Shown: positions 7,904 through 15,031 of the stretch, piece after piece
Layout of the letters: each line of letters begins with the position of its first letter
How positions within the stretch are numbered: the stretch's first letter is position 1
Assembly (NCBI RefSeq): GCF_001424945.1
Contig: NZ_LMCW01000029.1
Span: 428-38,424 of the forward strand
Direction of reading: 5' to 3'
Source: Rhizobium sp. Root1203
GTDB lineage: Bacteria; Pseudomonadota; Alphaproteobacteria; Rhizobiales; Rhizobiaceae
DNA: 37,997 nucleotides
Notes under the pieces: model-generated
What the model was told of the DNA's origin: nothing
Database searches by the model: none
What the model saw: only the letters and a program-made list of their open reading frames with translations
Made by a program: the position numbers and the translations under genes

Positions 7904-8218
7904 ATGATCGAGCATGATATTTTCCGCGCTCTGGCGGATCCGACCCGCCGTACGATTTTCGAAAAGCTGGCGAACGGCAGCATGAATGCCAGCGCGCTGC
8001 GCGAGGGCATGGATATCAGCCAGCCGGCGATGTCCCAGCATCTCGCCGTATTGCGAGCGGCAAGGCTGGTGCATGAACAAAAGGAGGGCCGCTTCGTGAA
8101 CTATGAAGTCGATCCGAACGGGCTGGCCCTTATCGCGCAATGGCTGGCGAAATACCGCGCCTACTGGCCGGCTCGCATCGAGGATCTCAAGCTCTTGCTG
8201 AAGGATATGGATCAATGA
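7904..8218 (+). CDS. ArsR-family winged-helix repressor
   Basis: This 104-residue protein starts MIEHDIFRALADPTRRTIFE, the signature N-terminus of ArsR-type regulators paired with SRPBCC/AHSA1 proteins. The recognition helix is in DISQPAMSQHLAVLRAARLV and the wing in EGRFVNYEV. The cysteine metal site of metal sensors (ELCVCDL) is missing, so this is not an obvious metal sensor. The ATG at 7904 is preferred over the GTG at 7886 because the latter would place the operator-like dyad inside the gene. Its TGA overlaps the ATG of the next gene by 4 bases, indicating coupled translation. Confidence 0.9.
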   Translation: MIEHDIFRALADPTRRTIFEKLANGSMNASALREGMDISQPAMSQHLAVLRAARLVHEQKEGRFVNYEVDPNGLALIAQWLAKYRAYWPARIEDLKLLLKDMDQ

Positions 8219-8586
8219 ACGACGTGAAGGCCGAGGTGCAGGCGAAAGTGCACGAAAGCGGTTTCGAGCAGAAATACGAACTGGACGCGTCGCCGGAGAA
8301 GGTCTGGCGGGCGATCAGCATCGCGGAATTCCGGGAGAAGTGGCTGCCCAGGAAGGCGCTTGCCGATTCGCAGTCACTGTCCGAAACGCCGGGCAAGGAA
8401 ATCCGCTACAAGTTGCGCGACGATACCCCGCCCCATCTCGAAAGCACCGTCACCTTCACGATCGCCCCGAATGGATCGGGCGGAACCAGCCTGCGGATCG
8501 TCCACGAGCTGACCGGCGCGACGTTCGAGCGGCTGGCGAAAACAGTCGCCAACGGCAATAGCCCGACTCTCATGCTCGCCGCCTAA
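8215..8586 (+). CDS. SRPBCC / AHSA1-like protein
   Basis: This 123-residue protein begins MNDVKAEVQAKVHESGFE. The START-like core is ELDASPEKVWRAISIAEFRE, KWLP and a hydrophobic sheet, ending with a helix containing GATFERLAKTVANGN. ArsR plus AHSA1-type SRPBCC pairs are very common in rhizobia and actinobacteria, and the SRPBCC partner is thought to handle a small hydrophobic ligand. The ATG overlaps the ArsR stop, which is why this start is chosen over an upstream in-frame start at 8140. The protein is slightly short for the family (usually 140-160). Confidence 0.82.
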   Translation: MNDVKAEVQAKVHESGFEQKYELDASPEKVWRAISIAEFREKWLPRKALADSQSLSETPGKEIRYKLRDDTPPHLESTVTFTIAPNGSGGTSLRIVHELTGATFERLAKTVANGNSPTLMLAA

Positions 8587-8630
8587 CGCGGCAAGCCCTC
8601 CCGAAAATCTCGAATGATTGGAGTTCGCCG

Positions 8631-9254
8631 ATGCGCGAAGCAATGCAACTCGTCCCTATGGTCGTCGAACAATCCAGTAGAGGAGAGCGTTCTTTCGACA
8701 TCTATTCCCGCCTGCTTCGTGAGAGGATCATCTTCCTCAACGGGGAGGTAAACGACACGGTCTCGGCGCTTGTATGCGCACAATTGCTGTTTCTCGAAGC
8801 CGAAAACCCCAAAAGGCCGATCCATCTCTACATCAATTCGCCAGGCGGCGTCGTAACCAGCGGTCTCGCGATGTACGATACGATGCGTTATATTCACGCC
8901 CCTGTGCATACTCTGTGCATGGGAACCGCCCGTTCGATGGGCTCGTTCCTGTTGATGTCCGGCCAGCCGGGCGAACGCACTGCGCTTCCCAATGCCAGCA
9001 TCCATATTCACCAGCCGCTGGGCGGATTCCAAGGACAGGCATCGGACATGCTGATCCATGCCGAGGAAATGCAGAAGACCAAGCATCGCATGACACGGCT
9101 CTACGCCGAGCATTGCGGCCGAACCTACGAAGAATTCGAGCAAGCGATGGATCGCGACCGATTCATGACGGCGGAAGAGGCATTGGAATGGGGCCTTATC
9201 GACCGCGTTCTGCAGGTTCGGGAAGGTGCCACCAACCACGCCGGCGCGACGTGA
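8631..9254 (+). CDS. clpP: ATP-dependent Clp protease proteolytic subunit (ClpP paralogue)
   Basis: This 207-residue serine peptidase has the full ClpP triad: Ser102 in GTARSMGSF, His127 in IHIHQPLGG and Asp176 in DRDRFM. The YINSPGG motif of the oxyanion region is at about 67-73. It would form a barrel working with ClpA or ClpX. No clpX or tig lies beside it, so it is a secondary copy rather than the housekeeping gene. The elbow GTARSMGS departs from the usual GQAASMGA. It follows the ArsR/SRPBCC pair after 44 bases and could be co-transcribed. Bacteria with several ClpP copies often use the extra ones under stress. Confidence 0.93.
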   Translation: MREAMQLVPMVVEQSSRGERSFDIYSRLLRERIIFLNGEVNDTVSALVCAQLLFLEAENPKRPIHLYINSPGGVVTSGLAMYDTMRYIHAPVHTLCMGTARSMGSFLLMSGQPGERTALPNASIHIHQPLGGFQGQASDMLIHAEEMQKTKHRMTRLYAEHCGRTYEEFEQAMDRDRFMTAEEALEWGLIDRVLQVREGATNHAGAT

Positions 9255-9282
9255 AACGAGCCCGGCGCAATGCCGAACTTGG

Positions 9283-10158
9283 TCATCTGGAGCGACGACC
9301 GCTCGGCGACTGGCCGAAGCTTTCCCTGTAGCGCCGGGCAAAATGCGAGCGTGAGGCATAACCGGCAGCCTCGGCGGCGGCATGACTCGATGCGCCGGCG
9401 GCGAGAGCGGTTTGGCCAGCTCGCAGGCGCTCGGTTCGAAGGACGTTGCGGAAGGACGTGCCCTTCGCCGCAAGCCGACGGCGCAGCGTCGAAGCCCCGA
9501 GGCCGAGACGGTCGGCGACGCGCTCGACTGTCCAGTCCTCGGACGGCGCGCTTCCGATGAGCCAGGCCACCTCCTCGGGCAGGCTGGCCTCGAACAGCGG
9601 ACGGGCGGCAGCGATTGGCCGCAAAAGCGTCAGGACCTCCATCAGCCGCACCGCCTTGACCGCTTCGCCCAGCGCTTCGCTGGCGATCGCCCTCGCCGCA
9701 TGAACAAGCGTATGGACGAGATCGGGATAGAGCGGCACGCGGAACTGCCGGTCGCCCTCGCGCATGCTTGTCTTCTCTCCACCCATAAGCGGTGCCATAC
9801 CGCCCGGCAGCGCCGGCACCTCCAGCAACAGCGATTCGTAAGACGAGGTTGGTCCGGCAGGAATGTTGACAACATCCATCGGCACGCGCGCCGGCAGGAC
9901 GAAGACAGCGCCGGGCTCGAAGAAATGCGCGGTATCGCCTAGCCAAACTTCCTTACGCCCTCTCAACATGATGCCGACGAGGGGATAAGGCAGCTCGATC
10001 GCCTTCAGACGTTCTCTGTCTAGCGAACAGTAGGAAAAGAGCTGGTTGCCGTGCGCATATCGCCCGGCCGTGCCGTCCGGCGCCATCATCGGTCGCAGGC
10101 GCTCCAAGAGCATAGATCGAAGATGGGCGTCGTCGCTGCTTTTGTAGTGAACGTTCAT
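9283..10158 (-). CDS. AraC-family transcriptional regulator
   Basis: This protein has 291 residues from the ATG at 10158. The in-frame extension to 10245 would add 29 residues of low-complexity leader. The N-terminal 'AraC_N' sensing domain covers about residues 20-170 (YCSLDRERLKAIELPYPLVG, MLRGRKEVWLG). The C-terminal double HTH begins at DWTVERVADRLGLGASTLRR and ends AAGYASRSHFARRYRESFG. This combination is found in regulators next to oxidoreductases and hydrolases. It is divergent from the lactonase-like gene at 10294 and convergent with clpP. The two copies of GCTCGAAA in the divergent gap may be its half-sites. Confidence 0.9.
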   Translation of the reverse strand: MNVHYKSSDDAHLRSMLLERLRPMMAPDGTAGRYAHGNQLFSYCSLDRERLKAIELPYPLVGIMLRGRKEVWLGDTAHFFEPGAVFVLPARVPMDVVNIPAGPTSSYESLLLEVPALPGGMAPLMGGEKTSMREGDRQFRVPLYPDLVHTLVHAARAIASEALGEAVKAVRLMEVLTLLRPIAAARPLFEASLPEEVAWLIGSAPSEDWTVERVADRLGLGASTLRRRLAAKGTSFRNVLRTERLRAGQTALAAGASSHAAAEAAGYASRSHFARRYRESFGQSPSGRRSR

Positions 10159-10228
10159 GCTCGAAACGATAACGCAGGACGCGGCAATAAAAAACCGTAC
10201 AGTTGAGCGTTTCGGGCTCGAAATTGAT
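10159..10228. promoter_or_regulatory. Direct repeats GCTCGAAA in the AraC/lactonase divergent gap
   Basis: GCTCGAAAcGAT starts at 10159 and GCTCGAAAttGAT at 10216, 57 bases apart in the same orientation. AraC-type proteins often bind direct repeats in such gaps. A spacing of 57 is near five and a half helical turns, so the two sites would lie on different faces. The assignment is tentative. Confidence 0.3.
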
Positions 10229-10293
10229 CTAACCGGACCCTCCATAACAAGCGGGATGCGTCAAAAGCGGTCTCCACATCCAAGGAGACCGCC

Positions 10294-11124
10294 ATGAACC
10301 CGATTGCAACGATCGTCTTTTCCGCCGCTGCCCTGATGGCATCCACGGCCTATTCCACCGAGGTCGAACTCTGGCGGCTCGACTGCGGCGAAATCGAAGT
10401 CCGCGACCTTTCGCTGTTTTCCGACACCTACAATCACGTCGGCGAGAAGCGAACGCTGACCGACAGCTGCTACGTGATCCACCACGACCAGGACTACATG
10501 CTCTGGGACGCCGGATTGCCGGCCGGTCTTCTCGGGGCAAAGCTTGATCCGAGCGCGGTGCTTGCGCCAACGCTGGTAAAGGACATACCGACCCAGCTCG
10601 CGGAAATCGGCCTCAAGCCCGAGCAGATCAGCCGCCTTGGCATCAGCCACAATCATTTCGACCATGTCGGACAGGCCGCGTCCTTTCCGCAGGCGACATT
10701 GATGATCGGCGCGGCCGATCTCGCCCAGTTCAAGGCCGATCCCCTGCCCTTCGCCGTCGATCCGACCTTCATCAAGCCGTGGCTTGACGGCGGCGCGAAG
10801 GTTGACGCCATTTCGGGCGACCGCGACATTTTCGGCGACGGAACGGTGATCATTCTCTCGACGCCGGGTCACACACCGGGCGAAGCAAGTCTGCTGGTGC
10901 GCCTTGCAGAAACCGGACCGATCGTACTTTCCGGCGACGTCGCGCATTTCGAGGAGCAGTTCGAGAACCGTGGCGTACCAGGTTTCAACTTCGATCGCGC
11001 CGAAACGTTGGCGTCGATGGAGCGGCTAACGGGAATCGCCAAGGCGCTTAATGCTACCCTTATCGTGCAGCATGACGCCAAGGATATCGCCAAACTGCCG
11101 GCTTTCCCGAAAAGTGCCAGGTAG
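10294..11124 (+). CDS. N-acyl-homoserine-lactonase-like metallo-beta-lactamase-fold hydrolase, exported
   Basis: This 276-residue protein starts with a probable signal peptide (residues 1-21, MNPIATIVFSAAALMASTAY). The dinuclear zinc motif HxHxDH is SHNHFDHVG, with His119, His121, Asp123 and His124. The remaining ligands are His194 in TPGHTPG, Asp216 in LSGDVAHF and His261 in QHD. This layout is that of AHL lactonases (AiiA/AttM clade) and their periplasmic relatives. The enzyme would open lactone rings outside the cytoplasm. AAGGAG precedes the ATG. The divergent AraC gene probably controls it. Activity on acyl-homoserine lactones, other lactones or esters cannot be told apart here. Confidence 0.86.
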   Translation: MNPIATIVFSAAALMASTAYSTEVELWRLDCGEIEVRDLSLFSDTYNHVGEKRTLTDSCYVIHHDQDYMLWDAGLPAGLLGAKLDPSAVLAPTLVKDIPTQLAEIGLKPEQISRLGISHNHFDHVGQAASFPQATLMIGAADLAQFKADPLPFAVDPTFIKPWLDGGAKVDAISGDRDIFGDGTVIILSTPGHTPGEASLLVRLAETGPIVLSGDVAHFEEQFENRGVPGFNFDRAETLASMERLTGIAKALNATLIVQHDAKDIAKLPAFPKSAR

Positions 11125-11138
11125 CCACGTCCTAACAA

Positions 11139-11170
11139 CCCGGCCGTTCGATATTTCGGCCGGGCTTTGC
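11139..11170 (+). terminator. Terminator-like hairpin after the lactonase
   Basis: CCCGGCCG (11139-11146) pairs exactly with CGGCCGGG (11157-11164) around a 10-base loop, followed by a short pyrimidine run CTTTGCCTT. It lies 14 bases after the stop. Confidence 0.65.
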
Positions 11171-11256
11171 CTTAGGCTCCTGCTACAGTAGGAAAGGCGT
11201 ACCGTGCTCCAAACTATCTCGATGACGTCAGGCGCAACACGGCAATCAGGCATGGA

Positions 11257-11330
11257 TGGTCCTGATGGGAATCGAACCGGCACACCCCAAGCCTTTCACG
11301 CTTGGCTTCAATCCATCGGCTAACAGCACG
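11257..11330 (-). pseudogene. Degenerate tRNA-like sequence, anticodon loop suggests GAA (Phe)
   Basis: Read on the minus strand, 74 bases give an anticodon arm CAAGC-GTGAAAG-GCTTG with perfect stem and T33, implying anticodon GAA. They also give a T-loop TTCGATT closed by two GC pairs, and an acceptor pairing of 5 out of 7 bases with an A discriminator. The D and T stems are largely unpaired. This may be a decayed tRNA or an attachment-site scar; chance similarity is not excluded. The rest of the 11171-11448 stretch shows no gene. Confidence 0.22.
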
Positions 11331-11448
11331 GGGGAGGCTGGCGCTGTCGGCGATCACGCTCGAATTCACAAACACTGCTGCCGGAAGACAATCGCCTCGC
11401 GACATGATCATGCTTGCATGCCAGACGCTCGAGACCTAAATTGGCTGA

Positions 11449-12438
11449 ATGCTTGATCATTCGTCTCGACCGTTGTCGCCGTCAAATATTCCAATGGATG
11501 CACTAAGCGAAGTTCTACAAGACTTTCGCTTGAGTGGCGTCAACTATGGGCGCTGCGAACTCAGACATCCATGGAGCATCGCCTTTCCGCAACAACAGCT
11601 ACTTCGTTTTCACTTCGTGAGCCAGGGACCGTGCTGGATCCATACCGAAGCTCAAGGGTGGCAGGAGTTGAACGATGGAGATCTCGTACTGCTGCCGCAA
11701 GGTATCGCGCATCGATTAGCCAGCGCGCCGGATGTTGAGGGCGACTCCCTCAAAACCTGCCAGATTACAAGGTTGGGGAGCAACGTCTGCGACGTGGTGC
11801 GAGAAGGAACGGGTGCTACCAGCACCCTCTTCTGCGGCTCCATGGCTTTGAGCGCGTATGCGCTTAATCCTTTGATCGCCTTGATGCCTCCAATCATCAA
11901 GGGCTGCGATGTTGCCGGCAGTGACCCGATCATTGGTCCCCTGCTGGCGGCGATGACGGCGGAGGCTTCACAGCCCCAGATGGGCAGCGCGACCGTCCTA
12001 TCGCGAATGGCAGACTTGCTCGCAGCGCGGCTAATCCGCTGCTGGGTGAACTGCAGCGGAGCCTCGACCACCGGCTGGCTCGCCGCCATCCGCGACCCCC
12101 ACATCGGTCGTGTGTTGGCAGCCATGCACCGTGATCCCGGCTATAACTGGACCCTCGAACGCCTCGCGGCCGTGGCAGGCCAGTCGCGCTCCATCTTCGC
12201 CGAGCGCTTCAGCGCTATCTTAGGAGAGGGAGCGGCACGTTATCTTGGCCGCCTGCGGATGCAGCTTGCCCGCGAGTTGCTGGGCCAAAGCGGTATGTCA
12301 GTTGCCGAAGTTGCTTCCCGCTTAGGTTATGAGTCGGAGGCATCCTTCGCTCGCGCCTTCAAGCGCATCACCAGCGTGTCACCAGGCATTGTGCGTCGCA
12401 CAAGTTCTGGACGAATGGACACGAATTTCGGATTTTAA
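11449..12438 (+). CDS. AraC-family transcriptional regulator with cupin sensing domain
   Basis: This protein has 329 residues. The N-terminal cupin-like domain runs from about residue 20 to 190 (LRFHFVSQGPCWIH, LNDGDLVLLPQGIAHRL). The C-terminal AraC HTH pair includes YNWTLERLAAVAGQSRSIFA and VAEVASRLGYESEASFARAF. The start may be the ATG at 11494 (MDALSEVLQDFRL), which matches the usual family beginning; neither start has a clear ribosome binding site. It is followed after 56 bases by an MFS transporter in the same direction. Pairs of cupin-AraC regulators with MFS exporters are common, and the regulator probably controls the exporter. Confidence 0.9.
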   Translation: MLDHSSRPLSPSNIPMDALSEVLQDFRLSGVNYGRCELRHPWSIAFPQQQLLRFHFVSQGPCWIHTEAQGWQELNDGDLVLLPQGIAHRLASAPDVEGDSLKTCQITRLGSNVCDVVREGTGATSTLFCGSMALSAYALNPLIALMPPIIKGCDVAGSDPIIGPLLAAMTAEASQPQMGSATVLSRMADLLAARLIRCWVNCSGASTTGWLAAIRDPHIGRVLAAMHRDPGYNWTLERLAAVAGQSRSIFAERFSAILGEGAARYLGRLRMQLARELLGQSGMSVAEVASRLGYESEASFARAFKRITSVSPGIVRRTSSGRMDTNFGF

Positions 12439-12494
12439 GACACATATCATCCAAAGAAGTTCGTCTATGAAATCTCTTAACTGGAGATAATTCA

Positions 12495-13703
12495 ATGACG
12501 GATACAACATCAAAACTCGACGATACAGCGATAGACTTTGATGCCGATGGGCCAGCCGCCTGGAGCATTACGACTTGGTTTGCCGTTCTTTCTATGGCCG
12601 CAACCAGCTTTGCGCTGGTATCGGCCGAGTTCCTGCCGGCGGGCATGTTGACGCCGATGGCGCGCGATCTCGGGATTACCGAGGGAACAGCCGGACAGGT
12701 CGTAACGGCTACCGCTTCAGTCGGCGCCGTGACGGCCCTATTGAGCAATGTTCTCATCGGCAGGCTGAACCGCAAGGCAGTGCTGGTCGGTCTTAGTGCG
12801 TTGGCGATCGGATCCAATATTCTTGCAGCGCTAGCGCCCGATTTTTGGCTGTTGTTGTTGGGACGGGCTGGGCTGGGCATCGCGCTTAGCGGTTTCTGGG
12901 CGCTTTCAGTCGCGGTCGTGGCGAGGTTGGTTGGCTCCAATGCGACAGGTCGGGGCATGGCTATTGTCACCCTCGGCGTCTCGCTCGCCACCATAGCTGC
13001 TCCATCGATGGGCGCTTTGATCAGCGATTGGCTGGGATGGCGCGTCGCCATGGCGATGACCGCCGGACTTGCCGCGCTTGCGATGCTGCTGCAGGCGCTC
13101 AGCTTGCCATCACTGCCCGCAAGCGCAAGCAACAGCCTAGCCGACGTATTCCGGCTGACAGGCCGGCGTGGTGTTCAACTGGGAATGCTTGCCATCCTTT
13201 TGCTGATGACAGGGCATTTTGCCGGCTCGGTTTACCTTCGTCCTTTCCTGGAACACGTGACGCACCTTGAAACCGAATGGATTGCCTTAGCGCTGCTTGG
13301 ATTTGGCATCGCCTCTGTGATCGGCAACGTCGCTGGTGGCCGAATGGCCGACACAAGTATCCACCTGGCGCTTGGTGTCACCGCCGCGCTGATGGCGGTC
13401 GCGGCCCTCGCCTTGGTGCTTTCGGGTGCTCAAATCGTTTTTGCGTTTGCCTTCGTTTCGCTTTGGGGCTTCGCGTTCGGCATGGCACCGGTGGTGCTGC
13501 CGACCAATCTGTCCCGCGAAGCACCCGACGCTCTGGAGGCAGCGGGGAGCCTGATGGTCGTCTCCTTTCAGGTCGCCATCAGTATCGGCGCGGTTTTCGG
13601 CGGCTATGTCGTCGATCACTACGGCGCTGCAGGTCCCTTGACCGTTACCGCGGTCCTAGCCGCATCGACAGTCGCCTTGGCGCTGCTGCAGCCTCGCAGC
13701 TGA
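12495..13703 (+). CDS. Major facilitator superfamily transporter (DHA1-type efflux)
   Basis: This 402-residue protein has about 12 hydrophobic segments. The first begins near residue 21, after a 20-residue polar N-terminus (AWSITTWFAVLSMAATSFAL). SAEFLPAGMLTPMARDLG, GQVVTATASVGAV and the loop motif RLNRK followed by VLVGLSALAIGSNI are typical of the DHA1 family, which includes arabinose and drug exporters such as AraJ and YdhP. Proton-driven export of a small molecule across the inner membrane is expected. GGAGA precedes the ATG. The upstream AraC regulator probably controls it. The substrate cannot be inferred. Confidence 0.92.
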   Translation: MTDTTSKLDDTAIDFDADGPAAWSITTWFAVLSMAATSFALVSAEFLPAGMLTPMARDLGITEGTAGQVVTATASVGAVTALLSNVLIGRLNRKAVLVGLSALAIGSNILAALAPDFWLLLLGRAGLGIALSGFWALSVAVVARLVGSNATGRGMAIVTLGVSLATIAAPSMGALISDWLGWRVAMAMTAGLAALAMLLQALSLPSLPASASNSLADVFRLTGRRGVQLGMLAILLLMTGHFAGSVYLRPFLEHVTHLETEWIALALLGFGIASVIGNVAGGRMADTSIHLALGVTAALMAVAALALVLSGAQIVFAFAFVSLWGFAFGMAPVVLPTNLSREAPDALEAAGSLMVVSFQVAISIGAVFGGYVVDHYGAAGPLTVTAVLAASTVALALLQPRS

Positions 13704-13917
13704 TCTTCGCTTTACAGGTTGAACAAGTCCGACCTCTCGTTGACTGGCCAGCGTCCCCGAGAGCTGGACGCTCGTATGCTTAGGTCGCCTTGATGAGATA
13801 GGAACCGTCAGCCCCTTCACTCTGGAGGCATCTGAGCGACAGTGCTCGAATCACCTGCACCGGAACCGCACATCCCCAGTCATCCACCTGAAAGATTTCA
13901 AGACGATAGAGACAGCG

Positions 13918-14226
13918 ATGACTTGGCCCGAATACAGCAAGATGCTGGGCGATGCGTCATGGGCGGCGGAGCGCACCGCCTCAGAGCCTAAGAGTGAGAC
14001 GACCAGTTCACTCGATGGCCGGACGAAGACGATCCGCTACGACTATGACGGCTACGGCATCTTCGAGGTAGCGATGCAGTCGGTGCGGCGGATCGACGGC
14101 TCGGTCACCGATGTGGATTATCTGTTCACTCAGGTTCGCATCGATCAGCACTTCGTCGATACCTCGCCCAACTGCGGAAATATATGCTGGCGTCATGATC
14201 CGCCACTTGTGGCAATGAACGCATGA
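13918..14226 (+). pseudogene. Composite frame with a PrpF-family fragment
   Basis: Within this 102-codon frame, MQSVRRI is followed directly by TDVDYLFTQVRIDQHFVDT and SPNCGNI. The latter is the conserved segment of PrpF-type isomerases (aconitate isomerase and 4-oxalomesaconate tautomerase relatives, diaminopimelate-epimerase fold). In intact members roughly 60 or more residues with the MRGGTSK motif lie between these pieces. The reading frame is then lost after the CGN site. The first 55 residues (MTWPEYSKML onward) are not recognised and may come from another gene. The whole is best seen as an internally deleted and truncated remnant, overlapping the end of the hydrolase gene. Confidence 0.55.
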
Positions 14227-15020
14227 AGGGCTGCCGCCATGGGCGTGCCGGCGGCAGCGAGATCGCGTACCGTGCTCATGTGATGCCCGTCTGCGACTTG
14301 CGATGCTCGCACATCAAGCCTTTGGGAGGCAAGAATGTCCCTGAACGCATTTGCCTGGATTTTGAACGGATCAGTTTCCAGTTCGCCAGTCACGATAGCG
14401 ACACGCGTTGCAGAATCGTGCTCGTGATGCATGGGTGTAAACCGTTGCACCTCCTCGTCGCTCAAGGCGATCTCGTCACGCAGGAAAGACATCTGCAGGG
14501 GTTCGAGATCGTACAGCCCGCCAAGCAGGAAGGCAGCAACCACGCCCGAAGGCGCCGGCGAGCGATGGAAGAGAAAGGTCGCAAGATGGGCACCGGCGGA
14601 GTGGCCACTGACGGAGAACCGCTTTGACGTGGCGCCAAAACGATCGGCATGCGTCAAAAGGAAAGCCTTGGCTTTCAGGACCTGACCAACCAAGACGTCC
14701 ATCCTCGCTCCGGGCATTAACGAATAATCGACGATGGCTGCGACCGCGCCAGCGCCGGTGATGGTCTCAGCGACGCAGGAATAGTCCTCTTTGGAAAACA
14801 TCCGCCAATAACCACCATGAATGAACATGTGGATCGGCATGTCCGAGCCGGCACTATTTGGCAGGAAGATATCGAGCGCCTCGTGTGGCCCAGTCCCGTA
14901 GGCGATGTTGGCCTCCATGGGGACAGTGCGCCGCGTTGCGAGGCTGCGAGCACGGATATCGGCGACGATCTCGTCGAAATCTGCGACATGGTCACGAATG
15001 CGGAACGGATCGGCGGCCAC
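14193..15020 (-). CDS. Alpha/beta hydrolase (esterase / kynurenine-formamidase-like)
   Basis: This 275-residue hydrolase has the oxyanion motif HGGYW at 68-72, the nucleophile elbow GHSAGAH with Ser141, and a late GHHMS supplying the His. HGGYW and the overall length place it with the BD-FAE / arylformamidase-like esterases. It would cleave an ester or formamide in the cytoplasm. It is the last gene of a minus-strand run whose upstream members are an ALDH (12-base gap), an iron-type ADH and an Ldh-family enzyme, so it likely acts in the same pathway. The substrate is unknown. Confidence 0.88.
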   Translation of the reverse strand: MAADPFRIRDHVADFDEIVADIRARSLATRRTVPMEANIAYGTGPHEALDIFLPNSAGSDMPIHMFIHGGYWRMFSKEDYSCVAETITGAGAVAAIVDYSLMPGARMDVLVGQVLKAKAFLLTHADRFGATSKRFSVSGHSAGAHLATFLFHRSPAPSGVVAAFLLGGLYDLEPLQMSFLRDEIALSDEEVQRFTPMHHEHDSATRVAIVTGELETDPFKIQANAFRDILASQRLDVRASQVADGHHMSTVRDLAAAGTPMAAALHAFIATSGGS

Positions 15021-15031
15021 AGGTTCCTCCC

